DNA of 64,000 nucleotides from contig NZ_MWWS01000004.1 in NCBI RefSeq assembly GCF_002259585.1, positions 62,001 through 126,000 of the forward strand. The letters run 5' to 3'. Below are positions 40,091 through 49,919 of the stretch, piece by piece. Both the position numbers and the translations under genes were made by a program. This stretch comes from Bombiscardovia coagulans (GTDB lineage: Bacteria; Actinomycetota; Actinomycetes; Actinomycetales; Bifidobacteriaceae). Numbering within the stretch: the stretch's first letter is position 1; every line of letters starts with the position of its first letter. The notes under the pieces are model-generated. The model saw nothing but the letters and a program-made list of their open reading frames with translations, searched no databases and had not been told where the DNA came from.

Positions 40091-40301
40091 AGTATTACCT
40101 TTCTTGTCGGTTCTTGCCTGGTCATGTGCTCCTGCATGCAACTTCCAGTGGAAGCCGACCGACACAGGGCGCCGCGAGCATGACGCGAATTTGTATGCTG
40201 TTTGTCGAACTTGTAGTAATCCTCTCGCCCGCGACAGCTAGAGGGGTACATCTTGCATACATCAAAGAGAATAGCATAAAGTCCGCTCATTCTCAGCTCA
40301 A
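40091..40301 (-). promoter_or_regulatory. rpsB promoter and 5' leader
   Basis: On the minus strand TTGAGC (rc of 40296-40301) and TATGCT (rc of 40273-40278) are 17 bases apart, placing transcription start near 40266. This gives a leader of about 175 bases before rpsB, long enough for the S2-dependent autoregulation known for rpsB-tsf in other bacteria. CTTCCACTGGAAG (rc of 40142-40154) is a perfect short hairpin within it. Confidence 0.5.
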
Positions 40302-40356
40302 TGGTGAATTGTGTTGGCTGTGAAGTGAACGGACTCTAGTTCAACATTCTTCGTAG

Positions 40357-40836
40357 TTACCTAGATCGTAGCTGTCTCATGGCTTGTCTACGCGCATCCT
40401 TTTCCAATCGATCAAGATAAACATGCCCGTCTAAATGATCACATTCATGCTGAAGCATACGTCCCATGAGGCCTTTACCTTCCAAAGTAATCTCTTTTCC
40501 TTGGAGGTTTATACCTTTTACTTTGGCGTAGTCAGCACGTCGGGTGGGGTACCAAAGATTGGGAACTGATAGGCACCCTTCTTCACCATACTGTTCTCCA
40601 CTCGTTTCTACAATAATGGGATTAATCACATAACCTAATTTTCCCCCAATATTGTAGGAAAACACCCGCAAACTGACCCCTATTTGATTCGCTGACAACC
40701 CTGCTCTTCCTGGATCGTTCACGGTATCAAGCAAGTCAGTCACTAACTGATGAACAGCTGGGGTAATCGTTTCAACTGGCTCACAGGCTGTTCGTAATAC
40801 AGGATCTGGGACAACACGAATTTGACGGATAGCCAC
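40357..40836 (-). CDS. def: Peptide deformylase, 159 aa
   Basis: Removes the formyl group from nascent proteins with a metal ion. GLSANQIGV (motif I, with Asn where most enzymes have Pro), EGCLSVP (motif II) and QHECDHLDG (motif III, HExxH-type ligands) are all present. The GTG at 40836 after AAGGAG is preferred; the longer frame overlaps the upstream gene by 59 bases. Confidence 0.92.
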   Translation of the reverse strand: MAIRQIRVVPDPVLRTACEPVETITPAVHQLVTDLLDTVNDPGRAGLSANQIGVSLRVFSYNIGGKLGYVINPIIVETSGEQYGEEGCLSVPNLWYPTRRADYAKVKGINLQGKEITLEGKGLMGRMLQHECDHLDGHVYLDRLEKDARRQAMRQLRSR

Positions 40837-40843
40837 TCTACGA

Positions 40844-42871
40844 TTACTCCTTTTCGTCAGGCTCGGTAGTTTGACGATTGTGCTCTTCGTCAGTATCGTC
40901 AATATCTTTATCGTTTAAAGTTGCTTCCCTAAGTCGCTCTGAAACAGAGGCCAAGGAATCACTAACACTGTTTTTTGCTTTGTCAAAGATAGGAGCAACT
41001 GCTTCGGTTGTCTTCGCCTTCAACTTGGTCGATGTTGCGGGCTGGTGTAAGGTACTAGCCTTGGGTGCATACAGGACACGATCGATCAAATCTGCATTTT
41101 GTTCGATGACTTTCGGGCGTATAACCTTCAAGCTCGGAGTCATCGTTCCCTGTTCTTCACTAAAGTCCTCAGGGAGAATGAGGAATTTACGAACCGATTC
41201 GGCACGAGAAACATCACTGTTAGCTTGGTCAACGTACTGCTGCACGAAAGCACGCACAGCATCATTATTAGCCGCTTGTTCCATGCTCATGTTTTCATCA
41301 AGATGCTGAGATTTGAGCCAAGTGCTCAACAGACCCTTATCTAAGGTGATCAATGCACCAATAAATGGGCGTCCTTCACCGACAACCACAGCTTGAGAAA
41401 CTATAGGACAGGTACAAATTGTTTCTTCCATAGGTGCTGGAGACACATTCTTACCACCTGCGGTGATAATGATATCTTTTTTCCGTCCAGTAATAAAGAC
41501 AAATCCCTGGTTATCTATTTGCGCCAAATCTCCAGTATGCAGCCAACCATCTTTATCTATAACGGTTGAGTTCAAGGTTTCATTCTTGTAATAGCCCAAG
41601 AAAACACTCGGGCTTTTTACTAAGAGTTCGTTATCATCGCTGAGGCGAACAGTAATACCGGGGCCTGGACGGCCTACTGATCCTACCTCATTAGCATCTT
41701 CAAAGTTCACACAGCATGGTGCTGCAGTTTCTGTCATACCGTATCCCTGTATGAAGGTAATACCGTCAATGCCGTTAAAGAAATGCGCTAGTTCAGGATT
41801 CATTGGTGCACCACCACAGGCAAGGAAGCTGAGGTTTGAGCCCAAGGCTGACTGAATCGTATTGCCAACTGCCTGCATATAGAACGTGTGCTTCATACGT
41901 TCTGTAAGTGAATGACCCCTGCCCTCTTGTTCGTCTTGGGACCACTGAGCAAAATGCTTGTATGCTCCTGCAAATATCTTACCAGAGAGTCCAGTTCCTG
42001 CTTTTTGAGACGCGGCATTATAAACTTTTTCAAATACTCGAGGTACTGCCAACAGATAGGTGGGACGGAAAGAGCGCAAATCAGACAACAAGTGTTTTGA
42101 GGACGAAACGTAGCCGACCACACCCTGGGCTCCAATAGCCACATACTGAATGTATCGAGCAAAACAATGCGCAAGAGGCAAGAACAACATGAGCCTGGAG
42201 GGGGCAGCCAGCATATGATACAGGGCTTCCCAGCCTGCAAACACAATATGAGTGAAGTTACGACTCGACAGCATAACCCCTTTTGGTTTACCTGTTGAAC
42301 CAGACGTGTAAACAATAGTGGCTAGATCATCTGCGTCTACTTGTGCAATTGCTTTATCAAGTTCCTCATCGCTGATGGACTGTCCAAAATCACAAACCGC
42401 ATTCAACCCTTCAGCTTCGAAGTTGAAGACATATTTGATATTTGGCCTTGTTTGTCTCAGCTGCTCAAGCACCTGTGCATGCTGCGAATCCCCAGCAAAA
42501 GCTATAACGCAGTCGACATCATCTACAATCGTCTCAGCTTGTTTGCTTGAGTCTGTCTCATAAATAGGAACCGAAACGGCACCCAAAGCTGCGCAAGCAA
42601 AATCCGTAACCCCCCAGTCATAGCAGGTTGCTGCATAAATGACTACCATGCTGCCCTTACGAACACCAAGTGCTAAAAGGCCCTTAGCGACTTGTCGCAC
42701 CCTATCATGCATCTGTCCGGCGGTTACGTCGTGCCAGGATCTAGTATCAGGATCCTGCCACTGTGCAATCAAATCCTGCGGATCTCTCTCCACTCGATGA
42801 GCCAAGAGTGAGTAAATGGTGTCTTTGTCAGTAGTCGGATGCATATTTTCGACTGTGTATTCACGCAACAT
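40844..42871 (-). CDS. fadD: Long-chain fatty-acid--CoA ligase, 675 aa
   Basis: Activates fatty acids to acyl-CoA with [16 protein letters not shown] is the AMP-binding P-loop, [12 protein letters not shown] the second motif, and [12 protein letters not shown] with GRKKDII the third. A polar C-terminal extension of about 60 residues follows. A membrane-associated enzyme of exogenous fatty-acid use. Followed after seven bases by def. The start lacks a clear ribosome site and could be leaderless. Confidence 0.9.
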   Translation of the reverse strand: MLREYTVENMHPTTDKDTIYSLLAHRVERDPQDLIAQWQDPDTRSWHDVTAGQMHDRVRQVAKGLLALGVRKGSMVVIYAATCYDWGVTDFACAALGAVSVPIYETDSSKQAETIVDDVDCVIAFAGDSQHAQVLEQLRQTRPNIKYVFNFEAEGLNAVCDFGQSISDEELDKAIAQVDADDLATIVYTSGSTGKPKGVMLSSRNFTHIVFAGWEALYHMLAAPSRLMLFLPLAHCFARYIQYVAIGAQGVVGYVSSSKHLLSDLRSFRPTYLLAVPRVFEKVYNAASQKAGTGLSGKIFAGAYKHFAQWSQDEQEGRGHSLTERMKHTFYMQAVGNTIQSALGSNLSFLACGGAPMNPELAHFFNGIDGITFIQGYGMTETAAPCCVNFEDANEVGSVGRPGPGITVRLSDDNELLVKSPSVFLGYYKNETLNSTVIDKDGWLHTGDLAQIDNQGFVFITGRKKDIIITAGGKNVSPAPMEETICTCPIVSQAVVVGEGRPFIGALITLDKGLLSTWLKSQHLDENMSMEQAANNDAVRAFVQQYVDQANSDVSRAESVRKFLILPEDFSEEQGTMTPSLKVIRPKVIEQNADLIDRVLYAPKASTLHQPATSTKLKAKTTEAVAPIFDKAKNSVSDSLASVSERLREATLNDKDIDDTDEEHNRQTTEPDEKE

Positions 42872-42908
42872 ACTCTAACTATATGAGTGGGGCCAGTCAA
42901 ACAGTAAA

Positions 42909-43490
42909 TCATCCCATATCAAGAAGAGAACAAACCCAGTTACTGCCTTGAACTTCGATCCGAAGATTGACTTGATAGCGCTGCCCAATAACCATAATCG
43001 AAACGATAGCTTCAGCTGCAGTTTCAGACAGGGCAAATATTTCGATGTGAGTAGGCACAATAGGCGGATATGATAACGATGAATCTGAGTGTACCAAAAC
43101 ACCAATAGGTGAACCATGAGGTCCTGTGTGCAGAATTCGCACAAACAAGGCAAACTTTTGTATACAGATCGGGGTTAACAAGCCTTGTAAATAATCAATT
43201 GAAAGATGACCTCTAGCTATATCAACAGCCTTGCAAGCAAGTGTCGAAACATATTCCGCCAAATCCTTCACCCATGTTTCATCTACCGACCCCTGTGTGA
43301 GACCAGGATCAATATAGCGAACTGGCGCTGACCAATTACTCATACCTAATGTGATTCTCGTCTTTATCGAAGTAGTTGAAGTCCCCAAGTAGGTGCTTGG
43401 TGATGTATGCACTAATCCGGATCCGTTCGATGTTGGATCAGAAAGATCGAAAAGGGTTGGTTGCTTATTGCTGCTTTGTTCTGTAGCCAT
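42909..43490 (-). CDS. Rv3235-family protein, 193 aa
   Basis: The C-terminal two thirds look like the actinobacterial Rv3235 family: helix with DLAEYVSTLACKAVDIARG, LQGLLTPICIQKF, then beta-rich ALFVRILHTG and QRYQVNLRIEVQGSNWVCSLLDMG. The N-terminal 50 residues are low complexity. Function unknown; it often sits near secA. Alone here, 37 bases before the acyl-CoA ligase start. Confidence 0.6.
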   Translation of the reverse strand: MATEQSSNKQPTLFDLSDPTSNGSGLVHTSPSTYLGTSTTSIKTRITLGMSNWSAPVRYIDPGLTQGSVDETWVKDLAEYVSTLACKAVDIARGHLSIDYLQGLLTPICIQKFALFVRILHTGPHGSPIGVLVHSDSSLSYPPIVPTHIEIFALSETAAEAIVSIMVIGQRYQVNLRIEVQGSNWVCSLLDMG

Positions 43491-43682
43491 AGTTACCTCT
43501 TATAGTCTTCCGACCGTAAATGCAGACAGGTAAATAATCTTTTCGAAATCAGTATGCTACTAGGCTATAAACGTAAGCAATTGCTTAAACAGGTAGATGT
43601 GTACATGTGCATGCAAAGACATACAATAATCATTTGTACAACTGCAAAGCAGTCCATAGTGAACCAAGCAAGAGGAGCAATA

Positions 43683-45302
43683 GTGAGGTTGAGGAACTTA
43701 AGAACTACCAAAGGTTTTACAGTTCTTACAGCAGTATGTTTGGTGTTGAGTCTATCCGCTTGCTCGAATGATCGTTCATCACATGCAACCCCTGCTGCAA
43801 GCAACACAGCTCAACATGCCAGCGCTGGTCAAGTGGCGATATTCACACCTTCTGACGGAATTACTCTCTCACAGCACACGCCGATCAACAAATGGGCTGC
43901 ATTGATACCATATCTTGAACAATCTTTAGCGAAAGAAGGGTTCAAAAAAAACGACATCACCAGTAGAACCAATAAAAGTTTAGACCAACAAAGTCAAGAG
44001 GTTCAAGACTATGTGGTATCGCAAGTCACTCATCGGAGCAACAAAGATTCCAGTCAAGACCAAGTACCCACTACTATCGTTGTTGCTCCTGCCCTCCAAT
44101 CCTCCTCTGTAACGCGTCAGTATGGCGACTACACGAGTCACATTACCAATGCCCGAAGAGAAGGCCAATTATCTGATTCGAGCGCAGACGGAATGGGCAA
44201 GAAAGCAGACACGACTCACGATCACTCAGATTCACTTGCTAACAAAGATGCCTATCAACGCTTAGTATCAGCTCTTCAGCTTGCACAGAAAAATGGCATG
44301 CACGTAGTACTTCTAGCCAATGATATCCACGAAATAGTTCCCGATCTCTTTGTTAGCATGTCCACAGCTGAAGAGATTGGACGCCTTCAAGCTCAACAAC
44401 TTGTCAGCAAGTTAGAACTTGACAAAGCTAGTGCCAACAACCCTCGATACATTGAAGTCTTATTACCAAAAGAAGATAGCCTCGCTCAAGCCGAAGAATT
44501 ACCAACAAACAAGAACAGCGATGAATTCGCACAAGCAGCATTCAAGGGTATTTGGCATGTTCTTTCACCTTACTTTCAGGATGGTCGAGTAGTTTGTCCA
44601 TCAGGACTACTGACCAAAAAGAGCACAGAGAGTGACTGGAGTTTCATCAGCTACGACCCTGGTAACAATACTGAAGCGACCGTCGAAGAACTCACCCGTA
44701 GGTTACGTAAAGACAAGACAGCTACGAATAAAGACCAACTTGTTGAAATTGACGGCGTTCTTGCCATGAACGATTTCGTAGCCTCAGGATCTATAACGGC
44801 TCTTAGTGATATGGGGTACGTAGGAACGTCAGCAGACATCAATCCTGAAATATCTATAGGTGGAATTGTAGGCAGTATAACCGGCAAAAAGGATGTACAA
44901 CGCCAACCCGTTCCTCAACCGCAATCTAAAGTAACGACAGAAGAACCAGGAGATGCACGCAACCAGCAAGATCATGCTCCACAGGCAAACCGTGATAGAA
45001 CACCGCGTTGGCCTATTGTCACAGGTTATGGAGCCTACCTCGATAACATGCAACAAATAGTAGACGGAAGACAATGGATGACTGGTTTAGAGGACCGCTC
45101 AGGCTTAGCTCAAGATATAGCCTCAGCTTGTCGTTCACTCAACAAATCTCAACCGATTAAGCAAGGCAGAGTCTCAAAAATCGAAACCGCAGGCAGGTCT
45201 GTTCTTACTCTATCCAGACCCTTACTTGCTATTTCTGCAAGCAATTTGAAAAACGGCTTGATAGATCCTGGATATATTAAACCAGCAGATGCCGGTTTAT
45301 AA
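43683..45302 (+). CDS. Lipoprotein with a periplasmic-binding-protein-type-1 fold, 539 aa
   Basis: Signal peptide with lipobox LSLSAC (Cys27) makes it a surface lipoprotein. The C-terminal parts VDGVLAMNDFVASGSITAL and VGTSADINPE resemble xylose/ribose-type sugar-binding proteins, with two long hydrophilic inserts (around residues 155-190 and 400-445). No permease or ATPase gene lies beside it, so it may sense sugars rather than import them. The GTG at 43683 after GAGGAG gives a proper signal peptide; longer starts do not. It ends three bases from the convergent M23 gene. Confidence 0.72.
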   Translation: MRLRNLRTTKGFTVLTAVCLVLSLSACSNDRSSHATPAASNTAQHASAGQVAIFTPSDGITLSQHTPINKWAALIPYLEQSLAKEGFKKNDITSRTNKSLDQQSQEVQDYVVSQVTHRSNKDSSQDQVPTTIVVAPALQSSSVTRQYGDYTSHITNARREGQLSDSSADGMGKKADTTHDHSDSLANKDAYQRLVSALQLAQKNGMHVVLLANDIHEIVPDLFVSMSTAEEIGRLQAQQLVSKLELDKASANNPRYIEVLLPKEDSLAQAEELPTNKNSDEFAQAAFKGIWHVLSPYFQDGRVVCPSGLLTKKSTESDWSFISYDPGNNTEATVEELTRRLRKDKTATNKDQLVEIDGVLAMNDFVASGSITALSDMGYVGTSADINPEISIGGIVGSITGKKDVQRQPVPQPQSKVTTEEPGDARNQQDHAPQANRDRTPRWPIVTGYGAYLDNMQQIVDGRQWMTGLEDRSGLAQDIASACRSLNKSQPIKQGRVSKIETAGRSVLTLSRPLLAISASNLKNGLIDPGYIKPADAGL

Positions 45303-45305
45303 AAA

Positions 45306-45941
45306 CTATTCAGGTTTGAGAATAATTTTACGAGACTTAACCTTACTCAAAGGGTTCATATATGTCTGCTGGGCTGTTTTCACTCCCCAATGCAGACAGC
45401 GTCCATCACAATGGTCTGAGTGTCCTTCGACTCGAGCGAATTCTTGTCCTGATTCGACTACAGTGCCAGCCTTCAAACCTGTAACAGCGGGTTCAAACGT
45501 AACCGTAAAATTATCAATTCGTAAGCTCACTACTTGTTTTCCTGCGACTACCCCCGCAAAAGATAGCTGACCCTGACTAGGAGCAACGATTGGTGCTCCT
45601 AAATCAGCTGCTAGGTCCACTCCCCTATGCCCAGGTAGCCATGGCTCTACTGGATTATCGAATTCAGCAATCACTATCTGGTCCGATTTACTTCTTGCTT
45701 TCAATGGCCATTTCCAAGCGGCTACACAACCTCTAGCTTTGCCTAATTTCGTAGTGGCGGTTTCTTGTGCGTGTACCAGCTTGGAATGCATACCAATCGC
45801 AACACAGTTTTCAAAACCAACAAGACTTGTAGCCAGTATCAGGCAGCAGCCAACTGACAACCATCGTAGAATTTGTGCTTTCTGAATTTTCCTGATCATC
45901 AGGAGAAATACAAACATTCGCCTGTTGTCTGTAAATCTCAT
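45306..45941 (-). CDS. M23/LytM-type peptidoglycan-associated protein, 211 aa
   Basis: An N-terminal membrane/signal segment (LRWLSVGCCLILATSLVGF) is followed by an LytM domain: PGHRGVDLAAD gives the first two zinc ligands (HxxxD), VAPSQGQLSFAG and TVTFEPA follow, and CLHWGVK holds the final ligand His. The first His of the usual HxH pair is Cys here, as in many actinobacterial relatives, so peptidase activity is uncertain. AAGGAGG precedes ATG 45941. Exported, wall-facing. Confidence 0.8.
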   Translation of the reverse strand: MRFTDNRRMFVFLLMIRKIQKAQILRWLSVGCCLILATSLVGFENCVAIGMHSKLVHAQETATTKLGKARGCVAAWKWPLKARSKSDQIVIAEFDNPVEPWLPGHRGVDLAADLGAPIVAPSQGQLSFAGVVAGKQVVSLRIDNFTVTFEPAVTGLKAGTVVESGQEFARVEGHSDHCDGRCLHWGVKTAQQTYMNPLSKVKSRKIILKPE

Positions 45942-46080
45942 TACTGGCCTCCTTGTTCTACAACTGTTCTTACAATCCACCTTGTACTCTCATCTTCTCG
46001 TAAGAGCAGCAGAACAAGCAGATTGTTCTAACATGTGGTCAAGTGAACGAAATCGGTCTTATACGTTTGCAACTAGCATG

Positions 46081-46121
46081 ACAAAAGGGCCACTCACTGG
46101 TATAGCCAGTGGATGACCCTT
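46081..46121 (-). terminator. Terminator downstream of the pyruvate oxidase gene
   Basis: AAAAGGG with CCCTTTT at the ends and CACTGG/CCAGTG inside form an imperfect stem around a 5-base loop. On the minus strand it ends in TTTT, placed 52 bases after the oxidase stop. Confidence 0.6.
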
Positions 46122-46172
46122 TTCTAAAACTGATGTTCCAAGAATTACTGGAATACTACTGACAACGACATC

Positions 46173-47939
46173 TTATTTACTTTCTTGTGCAATCCAGTAA
46201 TCTAGAGACTTAAGTGACCCGGCTTGCCAGCGATCAACAAAGCCTTTAATTTGTTCGGGATCCTTGCACGTTTCTGGGAACCGCATACATCTTGTATCAA
46301 ATGGGCAATCACGTGATAGTTTGACGTCGATGACAGTGGATCGATCAGCATTCTTGGCTTCGGCAAATGCACGCCGAGCATCATCTATAGTTCGAACAGT
46401 GTAGCCAATAGCACCATAACCTTGAGCAACAGTGGCCCAATCAGTATCCGGCAAATCCACCCCTGAAAGCGGCTGATGAGTATCATCACGCTGTTCAGCC
46501 TCAATAAAGCCCAACGATTCGTTAGAAAATACAACATTGACGACAGGAGCATTGTACTTTAACTGTGCCAGAATCTCTTCACTCAGCATGGCAAAACCAC
46601 CGTCTCCTGAAAGCGAGTACACCGTAGAATCTGGATATTCAAGCTTAGCTGCCAGTGCAGCTGGCACAGCAAAGCCCATAGTTGCATGCTTCCCAGAAAC
46701 GCACCATTTGTTAGAAGGCTTTATCTTAGCAAGCCGCAAGAAGTTAATATCCACATTACCTACATCAGGAATCAAGATATCGTGTTCTTCCAATTGCTCG
46801 TTCAGAATGTTAAAAATGGGTTCAGGCCGCAGCGGAGTGATTGAGTCATTTGCAAAAGAGTCGATCCATTCTTGCCAGTTTTGCTTGCTTCGTATGCAAG
46901 CCCGATAATACGGCTGAGATGCTTGCTCATGACCACAATCAAGCATTGCGCGCAAAGCTAACTTAGCGTCAGCCTGAATGGCAACAGATACTTCTGGCTG
47001 GAAGCGCTTGCCAAGTTTAGAACCATCGTTATCAACTTGAATTACCTTCGTGTATGGTGCAACAAACATTGATCCAAATGGGTTATCTGATCCTACCCAA
47101 ACCATCACATCGCACTTATACTGAGCCTCCGTGGCAGTCTTAGTTGCCACCCTACCAGCAGATTGCAGGTAGGCTGGATACTCGTCTTCTACGATACCCT
47201 TAGCTGGGAAAGAAGAGATCAATGGCATCTTAAATTGCTCAGACATTTCCACAAGCTCGTCATGCGCCTCTCGAGCACCCATACCAAAATACAGCATAGG
47301 AGCTTTTGCTGACTCGATGAGACGGACCGCCTCTTCAATTAAATCTTGATGTGGAGGAATAGGCATAGGCTTCCGGAAATTTTTAGCGGTAGCAACTGGG
47401 AGGTTGTCTATGTCCTGCCAAGCTAAATCCTTTGGAATAGTAATAACAGATACCCCGTTATACTTGTATGCACGACGGATAGCTTCATCTACCAGGCCGG
47501 GTAACCCTTGAGCGTTAGTAGCAGTGCGGTTGAAGACTGCAACATCAGCAAACATAGGTTCTTCATCCATAGCCTGGAAGAAGTCTATGTTCATGAATTG
47601 TTGAGGAACCTCACCAACGAGCGCTAAAACAGGTACACCATCTTCACGGGCGTCATAAAGACCATTCAACAGATGGACAGCACCAGGACCGGATGAGCCG
47701 AAACAAACACCTATCCTACCAGTCAGTTTTGCCTCAGCGCTCGCAGCCAGTGCACCGCCCTCTTCATGGCGGACCTGTATAAAATCAATGCGCTCACGTT
47801 CATTGTGAATGGCATTCATCATGGAGTCAAATGAGCCACCAGGCATACCGTAAATCCGTGGAACCCCCCATGCTTCAAGTACACGAAGAACCGCATCTCC
47901 AGCATTGATCTTGTTTGGAGCAACAGTTGCATTTGACAT
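46173..47939 (-). CDS. spxB: Pyruvate oxidase (ThDP/FAD), 588 aa
   Basis: It probably converts pyruvate, phosphate and O2 to acetyl phosphate, CO2 and H2O2. HEEGGALAASAEAKL has the catalytic Glu of ThDP enzymes, GSSGPGAVHLLNGLYDA the second domain loop, and GDGGFAMLSEEI with VVFSNESLGF the ThDP-magnesium motif. It most resembles lactobacillus/streptococcus Pox/SpxB in domain order and length. AGGAGGGTT precedes the ATG. A stand-alone gene, unusual for a fermentative bifidobacterium; acquisition from lactic bacteria is possible but not shown. Confidence 0.88.
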   Translation of the reverse strand: MSNATVAPNKINAGDAVLRVLEAWGVPRIYGMPGGSFDSMMNAIHNERERIDFIQVRHEEGGALAASAEAKLTGRIGVCFGSSGPGAVHLLNGLYDAREDGVPVLALVGEVPQQFMNIDFFQAMDEEPMFADVAVFNRTATNAQGLPGLVDEAIRRAYKYNGVSVITIPKDLAWQDIDNLPVATAKNFRKPMPIPPHQDLIEEAVRLIESAKAPMLYFGMGAREAHDELVEMSEQFKMPLISSFPAKGIVEDEYPAYLQSAGRVATKTATEAQYKCDVMVWVGSDNPFGSMFVAPYTKVIQVDNDGSKLGKRFQPEVSVAIQADAKLALRAMLDCGHEQASQPYYRACIRSKQNWQEWIDSFANDSITPLRPEPIFNILNEQLEEHDILIPDVGNVDINFLRLAKIKPSNKWCVSGKHATMGFAVPAALAAKLEYPDSTVYSLSGDGGFAMLSEEILAQLKYNAPVVNVVFSNESLGFIEAEQRDDTHQPLSGVDLPDTDWATVAQGYGAIGYTVRTIDDARRAFAEAKNADRSTVIDVKLSRDCPFDTRCMRFPETCKDPEQIKGFVDRWQAGSLKSLDYWIAQESK

Positions 47940-48207
47940 TATGTATAACCCTCCTCAGCGAAGGCAGACTATCGATTTATAGCCCGCTGTACAACTCGGA
48001 TTGCTGTCCTCATCAACAACAACCAAGCCATATCTCGAGACTATTACAAAAACCGAAAAAAGAACACTCGCTGCCAGAATTCGTGATATACATCACACAC
48101 GCAAAAAGTAATTACTACTTGAACTACCCCGTAATTTACGTGATCTTCAGCATGGAATCACCTAATCATGTTCATCAAGTGCGGCAATGCTGAGGACGTA
48201 AGACCAA

Positions 48208-49731
48208 CTAGTATGAATGAACCTTTGCTGGAAGATCGTTCAATAGGTCAGTACAACAGTGATGACCGTCGGTATCGGCCCACTCCAGAGTAGCTAACGA
48301 GGGATCAGTATCATCATGATGCTGACCTGGCTTGAACTGCAAAGAAGCCCAACTACTATTACCTTGCCAGAACAACGTTAGTGTCGATTGAGCCTCGTCT
48401 ACCTCATATGAGAAATCTCCGTCGAAGGCATCGAGCGTATTGCGGAGCCGGCACAGAGCATTCAACGATTGAACAACTGGTCGTTGGAGATTATAGTCGA
48501 TGTCAGCGCACGAATAGAAACGACGGTTGATATCGCGCCCATTATGCGTTCTCTCCAAAAGATCCATATCATTCGTTCCCGCTAGAGCACCTACGTAGTA
48601 CACCTGAGGTATACCAGGTGTGAAGAACTGTAGTGCTCTTGCAGCCAAGTAGGCTCTATCCTTGCATGCTAATGCTGAATAATAGGTAGAGTTTATCTGA
48701 TAGAGATCCAAGTTACTTGCTGCTGCGCCAGTTGCCGCTAAGGATTGCCCGCCAGTATTGTGGTGAATTTGTGTGACCAAATGATCAACATCTTCATCAG
48801 AAACTAATCCTGCTAGTGATCGGTTCATTTGGTCAGAACCAATATCTATCACACCAATACCATCATGAGTGTCCAAGACTGTCACTGCATTATCTGGTCG
48901 CACATCAATCCAATGAGCCAACGCCTCAATATCACCGGTAAAAATGGAATGGAGTATAAGAGGAGGCAAAGCAAAGTCATATACTCTATCGACTTTTGTG
49001 GCTATCTCGATTTGTTTTTGATAATAGGAATGAACTTCAATAAGCGTTTCAAGACCCCGAGTAGATGCCTCTGTTTTTATACGTTCGATAAGTTTAAAAG
49101 TCTTAGGAATCATAAAACAGCTGGTACCTGCTTCCTTGGCACCATAACCAACAGCATCTAAGCGTATATAACTGACATGACTGTCAGCCAAGCGATCTAA
49201 GACAGAGAGCAAGTATGCCCAGCCCTCTTGCGAGTCAGTGTCGATATCAACTTGCTCAGGCGTAAATGTTGTCCATATGAGTCGAGCCTTTCCTGCCACG
49301 TTATAATGCGTAAAAGGGAGCCCAGGACGAGGTCTATATATTCCAGCCAAATCTTTTTCATCTACGCCGTTCGGGAAAACCGAAGACAGCGTGAGAAACA
49401 TCGGAAAGTAAGGACTTCTGTCCCCTCGAGATAGAACGTCCTGGAACTGATATGATTTCCAAGACATGTGATTAACGATCGTGTCTACCATGATCTTATG
49501 GGTTTTACTCAGCTCAGTTACTTCGTTCCACGAACCAAGTCGAGGGTCAACTTTGCGATGATCTATCGGATCAAAACCTGCATCTGCGCCATCGTATGGA
49601 GAGAAAAAAGGTAGCAGGTGAACACCTTCGTATACTCCAGAAAACCGGGACCGTAGAATTTGTGTCAGCGATGCTAGATTGCCATCACCTAGTCTGTCAA
49701 CATATGTTATTAACTGAACTTTGTTGTCCAT
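48208..49731 (-). CDS. scrP: Sucrose phosphorylase (GH13_18), 507 aa
   Basis: It splits sucrose with phosphate into glucose-1-phosphate and fructose; the UDPGP enzyme at 20848 can use the product. VHLLPFFSPYDGADAGFDPID, YIRLDAVGYGAK (nucleophile Asp), LIEVHSYY (acid/base Glu) and VLDTHDGIGV (third Asp) are all intact. Length is normal. AGGAGGT precedes the ATG. Divergent from the LacI gene, sharing a 188-base control region. Confidence 0.93.
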   Translation of the reverse strand: MDNKVQLITYVDRLGDGNLASLTQILRSRFSGVYEGVHLLPFFSPYDGADAGFDPIDHRKVDPRLGSWNEVTELSKTHKIMVDTIVNHMSWKSYQFQDVLSRGDRSPYFPMFLTLSSVFPNGVDEKDLAGIYRPRPGLPFTHYNVAGKARLIWTTFTPEQVDIDTDSQEGWAYLLSVLDRLADSHVSYIRLDAVGYGAKEAGTSCFMIPKTFKLIERIKTEASTRGLETLIEVHSYYQKQIEIATKVDRVYDFALPPLILHSIFTGDIEALAHWIDVRPDNAVTVLDTHDGIGVIDIGSDQMNRSLAGLVSDEDVDHLVTQIHHNTGGQSLAATGAAASNLDLYQINSTYYSALACKDRAYLAARALQFFTPGIPQVYYVGALAGTNDMDLLERTHNGRDINRRFYSCADIDYNLQRPVVQSLNALCRLRNTLDAFDGDFSYEVDEAQSTLTLFWQGNSSWASLQFKPGQHHDDTDPSLATLEWADTDGHHCCTDLLNDLPAKVHSY

Positions 49732-49785
49732 CCGACCTCCTATGCCCGGCTACCGACGCTATTAGAAACAGTTAGCAAAACAGTA

Positions 49786-49799
49786 CCTAATCGCTTATC
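49786..49799. promoter_or_regulatory. Possible LacI-type operator between scrP and lacI
   Basis: CCTAATCGCTTATC resembles the centre of the clearer palindrome at 55306-55323 (CTAAACGCTTAGA), matching at 10 of 13 positions. It lies in the divergent control region, so one regulator may act on both sugar units. Confidence 0.35.
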
Positions 49800-49919
49800 A
49801 TGCCTTAATATATTATATGGTAAGTACTTCTTATTAAAGTGTTGAGGAGCAGAGAATAACCATCGTACTATTTACATGGTAGCGACCTTCGATGCAGCAT
49901 TGAGAAATAGGAGAAACTT

